Assembly (NCBI RefSeq): GCF_001746365.1
Contig: NZ_MJAJ01000023.1
Span: 72,481 to 136,480, forward strand
DNA from: Streptomyces sp. LUP30
Lineage (GTDB): Bacteria; Actinomycetota; Actinomycetes; Streptomycetales; Streptomycetaceae
Direction of reading: 5' to 3'
DNA: 64,000 bases
Shown here piece by piece: positions 9,911 to 20,370 of the stretch. The position numbers were made by a program, and so were the translations under genes. The notes under the pieces are model-generated. The model was given only the letters and a program-made list of their open reading frames with translations. It was not told the origin of the DNA and ran no database searches. Position 1 is the stretch's first letter. The number at the start of each line of letters is the position of its first letter.

Positions 9911-10705
9911 TCAGTAGCGTCCGGTGGGCGGAAATCCGTAGCCGCCCGCGGGAGCCTGCGCGGGGGCGGCGGCGTGCGCCTCACGGTCGTAGAAGGGCCG
10001 CGCGTTGGCCCGCATCCACATCACGACGGGGTCGTACTCGTCGGTCATGGCGACCGTCGAGACCGGCAGTCCGTCGGGAACCGCGCCGATGGACTGCTGC
10101 ATCATCGCCCGGACGGCGTCCACGGCCGGCGGGGAGGTCTCGTACACGTCCAGCCCGAGCGCCAGGTAGGGCGCGCCCAGGGCGGGCTGCACCCAGGCCC
10201 GGCGCAACGCGCGGACCACCGGGGTGCGGTGGGCGTTCTGCGCGAGCAGGGCGTAGAACTGCGGGATCTCGATGCCGGGCTCGGACATCCGCAGCGGGCC
10301 GGCCGGCTGGCGCTCCAGACCGGTGGCGATACGGCGCAGATCGAGCCAGGGGATGCCCATGCCGCCGCCGGGGGCGTGCGGGTTCAGCCAGAGGCCGTAG
10401 TGGTCGGGGTAGAGCGTGCGGGCCGCGTCCAGTCCGTCGATGACCTCGTACGACCTGTTCCAGCCGCTGGCGCTGAGCTCCTGGGCGGAGGTCACGCACG
10501 GCGCGTAGCCGTGGCCGTCGACCTCCATGTTCCCGTACTGCGCGTCCGGGGAGCCGGCCTGGCCGTGCCACAGCAGCATCCAGACCTGGCCGGAGGAGGG
10601 GGTCGCGAGCGCGCGCAGGAGCGCCTCGTAGGCGTCGTAGCGCCCGGGCGTGACCTGGCGCAGCATGTGCTCGACCTGACCGGTCGCGATGCCGCTGGCG
10701 CTCAC
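9911..10705 (-). CDS. SseB-family protein (enhanced serine sensitivity domain), copy 2
   Basis: A 264-residue soluble protein with the SseB-type layout: an N-terminal half including SGQVWMLLWHG and a YGLWLNPHAPGGG segment, and a C-terminal half ending in VMWMRANARPFYDRE, the usual closing motif of these proteins. GTG start with an upstream AGAAGGGG ribosome site. E. coli SseB was named for enhanced serine sensitivity; the biochemical role is unknown. It is a diverged paralogue of the gene immediately upstream and lies close to glycine/serine genes, which supports a link with serine metabolism. Confidence 0.8.
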   Translation of the reverse strand: MSASGIATGQVEHMLRQVTPGRYDAYEALLRALATPSSGQVWMLLWHGQAGSPDAQYGNMEVDGHGYAPCVTSAQELSASGWNRSYEVIDGLDAARTLYPDHYGLWLNPHAPGGGMGIPWLDLRRIATGLERQPAGPLRMSEPGIEIPQFYALLAQNAHRTPVVRALRRAWVQPALGAPYLALGLDVYETSPPAVDAVRAMMQQSIGAVPDGLPVSTVAMTDEYDPVVMWMRANARPFYDREAHAAAPAQAPAGGYGFPPTGRY

Positions 10706-10931
10706 CTGTACCGCCCCTTCTTCTGTGTTGCCCCGCGTCGGAGTCCAGCTTAAGCGCCCAAGGGGTCGGGGGGCGTGGCGCGTTGGCGGGTGCGGTTCGT
10801 TTGTGACCGGGCGGCCCCGTGGAGGAGCCGCCGGCGGCCGCGGCCGCGCGCCCCCGAGGCCGCCTTCCGCCCGTGCGCCGGGGCCGCCGTCGGCCCGTGC
10901 TCCCGGCCTCGCCGTCGGCCCGCGCGACGGG

Positions 10932-11726
10932 CTAGTGCAGCCGCGTGTAGAAGGGGCGCACCCGCTCCTTCATCCACTCCCCCACCGGGTCCTGGGCCAC
11001 GTCCAGCAGCACCAGGTTGACGGGCCAGGGCGCCGACGTCGCGCCCAGCGCCCGGCCCAGGGCCTCCAGCGGCAGGGCGCGCAGGTCGCCCTCCCACTGG
11101 GAGAGCTCCACGCCGACGAACATCACCGGGTCCGCGGTCTCGATCACGGCCAGGCAGCGGCGGGCCGTGCGGACCACGCCGACCGCCTCGAACTCCGCGG
11201 AGGCCGCGGCCAGGAAGTCGACGGGGTCGTCCTGCCAGTCGGGCTCGTAGAGGCGGACCCGGCCGCCGCTCGCCGGACCGTCCAGGGCGGTGCGGCCCGC
11301 CCGGCACAGCTCGGCCACGGCCGGCGGAGGCAGCGGGACGCCGACCACGCCGTCCGGGTTGACCAGGATGCCGACCTGCGGGGGCAGCCCCCGGGCGAAC
11401 TCCACGGCCGGGGCGACCGTGAACGACATGTGCGCGCCGGCGACCTGGCGGAACTGCTCCTCGGAGCTGAAGACCGGCACGTACACCTGGCCTTCGAGCT
11501 CCAGCGTGGGCAGGTCGAGAGCGCCGCTGTGCGGGCCGCCGCCGCTGGGCAGCGGCACCCAGACGAAGCTGCGGCCGAGCACCTCCACGATCCGGCCGCC
11601 GGCTTCCGGCACGCCGAGGGAGACGGAGAGCACCTCCTCCAGCTCGTTGCCGGGCCATCCGCCGTGCGAATGGTGGTGCGCCTGCGCCGGGAAATCCGTC
11701 GGGAAGTCTGCCGGGGGGAAATCCAT
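10932..11726 (-). CDS. SseB-family protein, copy 1
   Basis: A 264-residue paralogue of the downstream SseB-like protein. It shares the ELEEVLSVSLG region, the RSFVWVPLPSGG segment, the GILVNPDGVVGVPLPP segment and the closing MKERVRPFYTRL. The frame is open to 11867, but the ATG at 11726 has a purine-rich stretch just upstream and gives the family N-terminus (MDFPPADFPTDF, Pro/His-rich for ~20 residues). A 226-bp gap of extremely GC-rich sequence separates it from copy 2, so the pair may not be one transcript. Confidence 0.82.
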   Translation of the reverse strand: MDFPPADFPTDFPAQAHHHSHGGWPGNELEEVLSVSLGVPEAGGRIVEVLGRSFVWVPLPSGGGPHSGALDLPTLELEGQVYVPVFSSEEQFRQVAGAHMSFTVAPAVEFARGLPPQVGILVNPDGVVGVPLPPPAVAELCRAGRTALDGPASGGRVRLYEPDWQDDPVDFLAAASAEFEAVGVVRTARRCLAVIETADPVMFVGVELSQWEGDLRALPLEALGRALGATSAPWPVNLVLLDVAQDPVGEWMKERVRPFYTRLH

Positions 11727-11773
11727 CTGCCTACCGCCTGCTGAGAACCGCTCACTCTGCTGTGGCTGAAAGG

Positions 11774-12484
11774 CTAGCGGGTGCCGAGGGGGTCGGTTCG
11801 GCCCGCGAAGCCGATCCGCCGCAGGACGTCGGCCGCGGACCGGTCGAGGAGGACCGCCGCACCGCATCCCTCGGGCAGTCGCCCCGACTCCACCGAGCGC
11901 AGCAGCCGGGCCGCCGCGCGGCGGTGCCGCAGGAAGGCGTAGCGCGACACGCCCCGGCCGCGCTCGCGCTGGCCCTCCCGCGCCGTCGCCGGGCCGACGT
12001 CGAGGAGGATCAGATGGAGCGTGCCGCCCCGGCGGCGGGCCGCGCGCGCCAGCCAGACGCGGACCCAGGTCTGCGTACCGCAGTCGTGCACGACGACGCC
12101 CTCGCCGCCGCGCAGGGCGCGGCGCAGTCCGGCGTAGTGGGAGAGCCGCACGAAGGGGCGGTAGAGGGCGTAGGGCAGGAGGCGGGGCATACGGGCGTCC
12201 CAGCGGTCGCGGGTGTCCTGGGAGTCGATGCGGACGCCGGCCACGGTCCGCTGCATCAGCGTGGACTTGCCGCTGCCGGGCAGACCCGTCACCACGACCA
12301 GGTCACGGGGGCCGAAGAGCAGGCCGTGCGGGCTGCGGCCGGCTCGTTCGCGCAGGTCGCGGACGACGGGCGCGGGCCGCGGGCCGCACGCCGCACGGGC
12401 CCGGGGGCCGGGCTGGGCGGGCAGCGCGACCCCCGCGCCGGTCGCGAACGCCGTGGTCCTCGCCGTGCTCGTCGTCCTGTTCAC
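11774..12484 (-). CDS. P-loop ATPase / kinase-like protein (AAA_33 type)
   Basis: A 236-residue protein with Walker A GLPGSGKST near residues 68-76, a following DSQDTRDRW segment, and Arg-rich helices. Small P-loop proteins of this type (AAA_33, zeta-toxin/polynucleotide-kinase-like) phosphorylate small molecules or nucleic acid ends; the substrate here cannot be told. The first ~55 residues are low-complexity Ala/Arg/Pro and an internal start is possible. It is divergent from the riboswitch-controlled gcvT operon. Confidence 0.65.
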   Translation of the reverse strand: MNRTTSTARTTAFATGAGVALPAQPGPRARAACGPRPAPVVRDLRERAGRSPHGLLFGPRDLVVVTGLPGSGKSTLMQRTVAGVRIDSQDTRDRWDARMPRLLPYALYRPFVRLSHYAGLRRALRGGEGVVVHDCGTQTWVRVWLARAARRRGGTLHLILLDVGPATAREGQRERGRGVSRYAFLRHRRAAARLLRSVESGRLPEGCGAAVLLDRSAADVLRRIGFAGRTDPLGTR

Positions 12485-12670
12485 CGTGATCGTCCTCCCC
12501 TGGGGTCAGGTGTTCCTCATCCCCGCCAAGCGTAAAGAGAAGGTAATGCGCGGTGCCTCGCGTTTTCGTGCGCGTACCGACACAAGCCGGTTACAGATAC
12601 GGCCTGCCGCGATCGGGGCGAGCCGTGCGATGATGGCCGCGCCAACTGCATACCGGCCGTTTGAATCCGC

Positions 12671-12863
12671 GCGGGAGAGTCCTCAGCAGCAGCTTCGCTG
12701 GGGCGCCGAAGGAGCAAGTCCCTCCCTTGAATCTCTCAGGCCCCGTTACCGCGCGGGCGAGGCACATCTGAAAAGCGGGTCGCCCCCGGGCGGCTCCACC
12801 CACGGTGCAAGTCACGATCTTCGCGATCATGGCGAACCTCTCAGGTTCCGATGACAGATGGGG
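12671..12863 (+). promoter_or_regulatory. Tandem glycine riboswitch upstream of gcvT
   Basis: Two glycine-aptamer modules can be read in series. The first runs from GCGGGAGAGTCC through GGCGCCGAAGGAGCAA to AATCTCTCAGGCCCC. The second includes GCACATCTGAAAAGCGGG, CACCCACGGTGCAAGTC, AACCTCTCAGG and closes with GATGACAGATGGGG. The CGCCGAAGG.GCAA and CTCTCAGG cores are the family hallmarks. Tandem glycine aptamers normally activate glycine-cleavage genes when glycine is abundant. The gcvT start lies ~78 bp downstream. Confidence 0.93.
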
Positions 12864-12940
12864 AGGAACGACCTCGCCATCCCCCACGCCCGGATCCGCT
12901 CGCGCGGGGGGACCCCATTGCCCTGGGAGACGACCGACCG

Positions 12941-14068
<1,128 letters not shown>

Positions 14069-14089
14069 ACGCCGGGCGCGCCCCGCGCC

Positions 14090-14168
14090 CATGCGTGAGA
14101 CTGCGCCCATGCGTGAGACTGCGACGCATGAGACAGCGATCCGTGAGACCACGATGCGTGAGACTGCG
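14090..14168. repeat. Degenerate ~16-18-bp direct repeats between gcvT and gcvH
   Basis: The first two units are identical (CATGCGTGAGACTGCG at 14090-14105 and 14108-14123). Three diverged units follow back to back, to about 14168, each keeping a TGAGAC core. They fill much of the 177-bp gcvT-gcvH gap. Confidence 0.85.
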
Positions 14169-14245
14169 CACATTCTCGCTGCTCACGCACGTCTTCAGCC
14201 GTCCCCCTTCATCAGCACTCCCCCGCGTACAGGAGAATTCAGGCC

Positions 14246-14623
14246 ATGAGCAACCCCCAGCAGCTGCGCTACAGCAAGGAGCACGAGTGGCTGTCGGTCG
14301 TCGAGGACGGCGTCTCGACGGTCGGCATCACGGAGCACGCGGCCAACGCGCTCGGCGACGTGGTCTTCGTCCAGCTCCCGGAGGTCGGTGACGCGGTGAC
14401 CGCGGGCGATTCCTGCGGCGAACTGGAGTCCACGAAGTCGGTCAGCGAGCTGTACGCCCCGGTCACCGGTGAGATCACCGAGGTCAACCAGGACGTCGTC
14501 GACGACCCGGCGCTGGTGAACTCCGCCCCCTTCGAGGGCGGGTGGCTGTTCAAGGTACGCGTCACGGACGAGCCGGGCGACCTGCTCACCGCCGACGAGT
14601 ACACCGCCTACACCGCCGGCTGA
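14246..14623 (+). CDS. gcvH: Glycine cleavage system H protein
   Basis: A 125-residue lipoyl carrier protein that shuttles the aminomethyl intermediate between the P, T and L proteins. The lipoylation site is Lys64 in ELESTKSVSELYAP, with the family N-terminus YSKEHEWL and the downstream GGWLFKV segment. The ATG is preceded by ACAGGAGAA. It lies 177 bp after gcvT and 14 bp before glyA, so it is almost certainly co-transcribed with glyA. Confidence 0.97.
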   Translation: MSNPQQLRYSKEHEWLSVVEDGVSTVGITEHAANALGDVVFVQLPEVGDAVTAGDSCGELESTKSVSELYAPVTGEITEVNQDVVDDPALVNSAPFEGGWLFKVRVTDEPGDLLTADEYTAYTAG

Positions 14624-14637
14624 GGAGTCGTAGACGC

Positions 14638-15921
14638 ATGTCCGTCCTGAACACGCCCCTGCACGAGCTCGACCCGGAGATCGCCGCCGCGGTCGACGCC
14701 GAGCTGAACCGCCAGCAGTCCACGCTCGAGATGATCGCCTCGGAGAACTTCGCTCCGCTCGCCGTCATGGAGGCGCAGGGCTCGGTCCTGACCAACAAGT
14801 ACGCCGAGGGCTACCCGGGCCGCCGCTACTACGGCGGCTGCGAGCACGTGGACGTCGCCGAGCAGATCGCGATCGACCGGATCAAGGAACTGTTCGGCGC
14901 CGAGTACGCCAACGTGCAGCCGCACTCGGGGGCGTCCGCCAACCAGGCCGCCCTGTTCGCGCTGGCCCAGCCCGGCGACACCATCCTCGGTCTCGACCTG
15001 GCGCACGGCGGCCACCTGACCCACGGGATGCGGCTGAACTTCTCCGGCAAGCAGTTCGACGTGGTCGCCTACCACGTGGACTCCGCGACCGGCCTGGTCG
15101 ACATGGCCGAGGTCGAGAAGCTCGCCAAGGAGCACCGACCCAAGGTGATCATCGCGGGCTGGTCGGCGTACCCGAGGCAGCTGGACTTCGCCGAGTTCCG
15201 CAGGATCGCCGACGAGGTCGAGGCGTACCTGTGGGTGGACATGGCGCACTTCGCGGGCCTGGTCGCGGCGGGTCTGCACCCGAACCCGGTCGAGTACGCC
15301 GACGTCGTCACCTCCACCACCCACAAGACGCTGGGCGGCCCCCGGGGCGGTGTCATCCTCGCGAAGAAGGAGTTCGCGAAGAAGCTGAACTCGTCCGTCT
15401 TCCCCGGCTTCCAGGGCGGCCCGCTGGAGCATGTGATCGCCGCCAAGGCGGTGTCCTTCAAGGTCGCGGCCTCGGAGGACTTCAAGGAGCGCCAGCGCCG
15501 TACAGTGGACGGTGCGCGGATCCTCGCCGAGCGTCTGACGGCCGACGACACGCGCAAGGCGGGTGTGAACGTCCTGTCCGGCGGCACGGACGTGCATCTG
15601 CTCCTGGTCGACCTGCGCGAGTCGGAGCTCGACGGGCAGCAGGCCGAGGACCGTCTCCACGAGGTCGGCATCACCGTCAACCGCAACGCGGTCCCGAACG
15701 ACCCGCGGCCTCCGATGGTCACCTCGGGACTGCGGATCGGCACGCCGGCCCTGGCGACCCGCGGCTTCACCGCCGAGGACTTCGCGGAGGTCGCGGACGT
15801 GATCGCGCGGACGCTGACGGCGCCCTCGCCCTTCGCGGAGGCCGACCGTGCGGAGCTGAAGGCCCGGGTCACGGCCCTGGCCGACAAGCACCCGCTGTAC
15901 CCCGGCCTGAACAAGTCCTGA
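14638..15921 (+). CDS. glyA: Serine hydroxymethyltransferase
   Basis: A 427-residue PLP enzyme interconverting serine plus tetrahydrofolate with glycine plus 5,10-methylene-tetrahydrofolate. The PLP lysine is Lys230 in TSTTHKTLGGPRGG. The family N-terminus (STLEMIASENF), NKYAEGYPGRRYYGGC and the C-terminal IGTPALATRGF are present. The start at 14638 has GAGG at the end of gcvH as its ribosome site. Coupled with gcvH, it directs glycine cleavage products into one-carbon metabolism. Confidence 0.98.
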   Translation: MSVLNTPLHELDPEIAAAVDAELNRQQSTLEMIASENFAPLAVMEAQGSVLTNKYAEGYPGRRYYGGCEHVDVAEQIAIDRIKELFGAEYANVQPHSGASANQAALFALAQPGDTILGLDLAHGGHLTHGMRLNFSGKQFDVVAYHVDSATGLVDMAEVEKLAKEHRPKVIIAGWSAYPRQLDFAEFRRIADEVEAYLWVDMAHFAGLVAAGLHPNPVEYADVVTSTTHKTLGGPRGGVILAKKEFAKKLNSSVFPGFQGGPLEHVIAAKAVSFKVAASEDFKERQRRTVDGARILAERLTADDTRKAGVNVLSGGTDVHLLLVDLRESELDGQQAEDRLHEVGITVNRNAVPNDPRPPMVTSGLRIGTPALATRGFTAEDFAEVADVIARTLTAPSPFAEADRAELKARVTALADKHPLYPGLNKS

Positions 15922-15948
15922 TCAGGTCCTGAAACCAGGCCTGATCAG
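15919..15948 (+). terminator. Hairpin at the glyA stop codon
   Basis: TGATCAGGTCCT (15919-15930) pairs with AGGCCTGATCA (15937-15947) across a GAAACC loop with one bulge, and the left arm includes the glyA stop codon. There is no T-run, so it would be an atypical GC-rich actinobacterial terminator or an attenuator before sdaA. Confidence 0.55.
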
Positions 15949-16082
15949 GCTGTGAACCCGTCCTGATCCGTCCTGGACGAGCACGTCCCCGGTGGGGCGC
16001 CCGTCCTCGTGAACCGGCGTCCGGCATCCGGCACCCCCGTCCGGGTGCGGGCGCCCCACCACCCCCGTCTTGAGGAGTACCC

Positions 16083-17450
<1,368 letters not shown>

Positions 17451-17483
17451 GCCCGTCCGGACGCAGGTGGAGCGGGCAGCCCT

Positions 17484-18146
17484 ATGATCACTCCGCTCAG
17501 GCGTCCGCCGGGCCGCGCACGCCTCCGAGACAGGCCGAAGACGATGACAGGCACCGCCCGTAGAGCTCCCTGGATCCTTGCCCGCTCCGCACAGGGGGCG
17601 ACAGCGGCGGCGGCCGTGGCGGACGCCTTCCGCGCGGCGGCCGTCCGGGATCACCACCTGCGCCCCACGGATGCGTCCCTGCACAGGTCGGGCTTCGTCT
17701 CCATGATCTTCGTCTATCTGATGACCCTTGCGGTCGCGCTGTTCCTCGTGTGGCTCGCCCGGTCCCGGGGCAACGCCCAGGAGTTGTCCCCCGGGGCCCC
17801 GGTCCCGGGTCGGGGATGGACGATCGGCGCGTGGTTCATACCGGTGGTCAACTTCTTCGTCCCGCGCCGGCTCGTCCTGGACATCGGAAGCGCGAGCTCC
17901 GCGTCGTGGGGGCGGAAGCGGGACACGACCCTGGTGAACCTGTGGTGGGCCGCCTGGATCGCGCACGCGGTGGTGCTCGTGGCGGGGAGTCGGGTGGCCC
18001 CGGGGTCGATGGCCTTCCTCGTGGTGGCGGAGACGTTCATGATCGCGGCGGCCGTGCTGCTGGGGCTCGTCATCGAGCGCGTCACGACGTTGCAGAGCGC
18101 CGCGCTCGGCGCCGGCGTCCCGGTCGCCCCTCCCGCCCGGACCTGA
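17484..18146 (+). CDS. DUF4328-type membrane protein
   Basis: A 220-residue membrane protein whose signature is GWTIGAWFIPVVNFFVPRRLVLDI, typical of DUF4328 proteins, followed by a Trp-rich WWAAWIAHA helix and a final helix (FLVVAETFMIAAAVLLG). About four hydrophobic segments. The function of the family is unknown. The start at 17484 gives a basic N-terminus; an internal ATG at 17544 is a reasonable alternative. Confidence 0.7.
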   Translation: MITPLRRPPGRARLRDRPKTMTGTARRAPWILARSAQGATAAAAVADAFRAAAVRDHHLRPTDASLHRSGFVSMIFVYLMTLAVALFLVWLARSRGNAQELSPGAPVPGRGWTIGAWFIPVVNFFVPRRLVLDIGSASSASWGRKRDTTLVNLWWAAWIAHAVVLVAGSRVAPGSMAFLVVAETFMIAAAVLLGLVIERVTTLQSAALGAGVPVAPPART

Positions 18147-18173
18147 GACAGGCACCTCCCCGGTGCACTCCCC

Positions 18174-18776
18174 TCAGCGAGGTGACTCGCCGGGCCCGGC
18201 GCCGTCCTGATCGGTCCCGGCGGGGGCGACCTCCCGGGCGAGCACCGCGTACACGTACTCGCTGCCCCAGCCGCGGTCGTCGCGGTCGTTCTCGATCAGA
18301 TGCGCTTCACGGCGCATCGACAGCCGCTCGCAGATCCGCACGGAGGCCGTGTTGTCGACGTCGACCCGGGCGAACAGCCGGTGCACGCCGAGCTGGTGAA
18401 AGGCCACGTCGCGCAGGGCGAGGGACGCTTCCGCGGCATAGCCCCGGCCCCCGTGGTCCGGATGGAGGACCCACCCGATCTCCGCCTGCCTGGCGTACGC
18501 GCTCGACAGGGTGACCTGCACCTCGCCGATCACCCCCGGGGTGTCGCGGCGGCACACCGCCAGCGTGAGGTTGTCGCCGTCCTCCTTCCAGTGGGTGCCC
18601 TGTGCGATGCGCTCGACGACCTCGGCGCAGCGGGCGCGGTCGCGCGGCGGCCGGTAGAGGAACCTGGCCACTTCGGGCAGTCCCTGATACGCGTGCACGG
18701 CGTCGACGTCGTCCACCGTGAACAGACGCAGAACCAGCCGATCGGTCGTCACCGGCTGGGAGATCGCGAAATTCAT
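18174..18776 (-). CDS. GNAT-family N-acetyltransferase (RimJ/RimL-like)
   Basis: A 200-residue acetyltransferase with the N-terminal TTDRLVLRLFTVDD segment common to RimJ/RimL-type enzymes and the acetyl-CoA loop HPDHGGRGYAAEA, followed by HRLFARVDVDNTASVRICERLSM. It would acetylate an amine of a protein or small molecule. An ATG exists at 18797, but the one at 18776 has a strong GGGGGAG ribosome site seven bases upstream, so I prefer it. Convergent with the DUF4328 gene. Confidence 0.88.
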   Translation of the reverse strand: MNFAISQPVTTDRLVLRLFTVDDVDAVHAYQGLPEVARFLYRPPRDRARCAEVVERIAQGTHWKEDGDNLTLAVCRRDTPGVIGEVQVTLSSAYARQAEIGWVLHPDHGGRGYAAEASLALRDVAFHQLGVHRLFARVDVDNTASVRICERLSMRREAHLIENDRDDRGWGSEYVYAVLAREVAPAGTDQDGAGPGESPR

Positions 18777-18971
18777 GGGCGCAGCTCCCCCGTTCATAGG
18801 ATTGACACCCCATCATGGCGGGACAGTTCGTCGGACGCGGCCCGGACGCCGTCCGGCGTTCCGGTCCGGGATCATGAGCGTCGCGCCCGGCGGGGGCGTG
18901 GTGCGGCCCGGGGACCCGATCGCGGTCGAGTCGCCCGACGGGCCGCCCCCGTCCCCCTGAACGTCGTCCGG

Positions 18972-19634
18972 CTAGCCGCGGAACGCCGCCGGACGCTGCG
19001 GGCTCGCCTCCGCCAGCGCCTTGGTGACCGCCTCGACCCCGGCCTGCAGGCCGTAGACGGGGGTGTCGGGCTGCTGGCGCCAGGAGTCGTCGATGCCGCC
19101 CGCGTCGACGGTGTCGAAGCCGAGCTCGTCGATCAGGGCGCGCACCTTCGCCTTCGCCGCCTCGTCGTCGCCGGCGACCGGCAGCGCGATGCGGCCGGGG
19201 TCGCCGGCCGGCAGCGGGCGGTCCAGGATGTCCTGGGCGTAGGTGCCGTTGAAGGCCTTGATCACGGGGTGGCCGAGCCCGCGCTCGACCCAGCGGCTCT
19301 CGGTGAGGCCCTCGTCCTCGATCGCCGCGATCCGGCCGTCGCGCTGCTGCGGGTAGTAGTTGTTGGTGTCGATGACGACCACGCCGTCGGCCGCCCCGTC
19401 CAGGACGCCGGACGGCAGGTTCGGGACCGCCTTCAGCGGGACCGTGACCACCACGATCTCGGCGTCGCGTGCCGCTTCCCCGACGGCGACGGGGGTCGCC
19501 CCCGTCTCCTTCGCGAGGTCCGTGAGCGTCTGCGGGCCACGGGAGTTCGCGACCGCGACGTCGTGGCCGAGGGCGGTGAGACGCCGGGTGAGGTTGCCGC
19601 CGATGTTGCCCGCGCCGATGATGCCGATCTTCAT
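18972..19634 (-). CDS. NADP(F420)-dependent oxidoreductase, Rossmann fold
   Basis: A 220-residue protein starting with the dinucleotide-binding motif GIIGAGNIGGNL (residues 3-14), then DVAVANSRGP, VVVTVPL and VVIDTNNYYP. This is the PF03807 family (F420-dependent NADP reductases and relatives). The residues following strand 2 (ANSRGP) favour NADP. Whether it uses F420 or another partner cannot be seen. Monocistronic by context, with a 174-bp gap to the next gene. Confidence 0.8.
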   Translation of the reverse strand: MKIGIIGAGNIGGNLTRRLTALGHDVAVANSRGPQTLTDLAKETGATPVAVGEAARDAEIVVVTVPLKAVPNLPSGVLDGAADGVVVIDTNNYYPQQRDGRIAAIEDEGLTESRWVERGLGHPVIKAFNGTYAQDILDRPLPAGDPGRIALPVAGDDEAAKAKVRALIDELGFDTVDAGGIDDSWRQQPDTPVYGLQAGVEAVTKALAEASPQRPAAFRG

Positions 19635-19766
19635 GACAGGTCCTGCCTTCCGATGCGATCCGAGGTCGATGAGCGATCCGTATCAATGCACATGCATGCG
19701 TCTGGACGGCGTCAACCTCGCACTCCGCGGAACTATTCCGCTCCCGTGCGGCGGCCTTCGGACGGG

Positions 19767-19800
19767 AAGGGGGGCGCCGCACAGGCGGCGCCCCCCCTTC
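19767..19800 (-). terminator. Strong GC-rich hairpin terminator
   Basis: AAGGGGGGCGCCGC (19767-19780) pairs with GCGGCGCCCCCCCTT (19785-19799) across an ACAG loop. It lies just downstream of the EF-hand gene on the minus strand and would end its transcript. Confidence 0.75.
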
Positions 19801-19801
19801 A

Positions 19802-19836
19802 GCTCAGCCCGGCTCAGCCCGGCTCAGCCCGGCTCA
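19802..19836. repeat. 10-bp tandem repeat at the EF-hand gene 3' end
   Basis: Three and a half copies of GCTCAGCCCG run in register from 19802 to the stop codon of the EF-hand gene, between the stop and the terminator hairpin. Confidence 0.85.
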
Positions 19837-20046
19837 CTTGTCGAGGTGAGCCCAGAACTCGTCGAACGACAGAACCTTGTCGCCGTTGAGGTCACGGCTC
19901 TTGATGATGACCTCGGCCACCGACTCCGTGACGTTCCAGTCGCCCCCCTGGGCCAGCGCGGTCTTGAACTCGGCCGCGGTGATGTAGCCGTCACCGTCCG
20001 TGTCGATCCGCTGGAACTGCTTGCGCGCCTCTTCGATGTCGGCCAC
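19834..20046 (-). CDS. Small EF-hand calcium-binding protein (Cab-like)
   Basis: A 70-residue protein made of two EF hands. Loop 1 is DTDGDGYITAAE (residues 15-26) with canonical ligands at positions 1, 3, 5, 7, 9 and 12. Loop 2 is DLNGDKVLSFDE, also complete. This is the two-EF-hand layout of the small Cab proteins of Streptomyces, some of which affect spore germination or aerial growth through calcium. No signal peptide, so it is probably cytosolic. Confidence 0.92.
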   Translation of the reverse strand: MADIEEARKQFQRIDTDGDGYITAAEFKTALAQGGDWNVTESVAEVIIKSRDLNGDKVLSFDEFWAHLDK

Positions 20047-20370
20047 CGATCCGCCCCTCTTGACGATGCCTTGCGGTCATACGTGCTGTCTTGCTGTCCT
20101 ACTGACGCAGGTCAGATTAACGGCCCCGTGGAGTGCGCAGCGCGGCGACCACCCAGGAGAACTCCTCGTCATGGCTCCGCGGACAGCCGTGACCGGCGAC
20201 GAGGAAGGACAACACCCGGTAACGGGCCACGCGTTCGTCGGCGGCGGCCGTCGGACGCTCCGGGGCGACGGCCCGGTCGGCGTCGCCGAGCGGTCGCGCG
20301 GACGCGCTCGGCCTCCGGGCCGCCGGGGGCGGGACCGGGTGACGACTCAGGGGGCGGCGGGCCGCCACAC
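20047..20370. other. 324-bp intergenic stretch, no supported gene
   Basis: This lies upstream of the EF-hand gene and downstream of the propeller gene, both on the minus strand. The first ~75 bp probably hold the EF-hand promoter. The remainder is GC-rich, and on the minus strand a short frame ends in a plausible peptide (FLVAGHGCPRSHDEEFSWVV), but no start site or family supports it. Confidence 0.4.

Noticed and set aside
11774..12484. A zeta-type toxin of a toxin-antitoxin pair.
   Set aside because: Only the P-loop is shared; no small antitoxin gene lies next to it.
14090..14168. A CRISPR-like short repeat array between gcvT and gcvH.
   Set aside because: Units are 15-18 bp, degenerate and contiguous; no spacers and no cas genes.
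20117..20370. A minus-strand frame ending in a plausible peptide after the propeller gene.
   Set aside because: No start with a ribosome site and no recognisable family; the longer frame is a shadow of the propeller gene.
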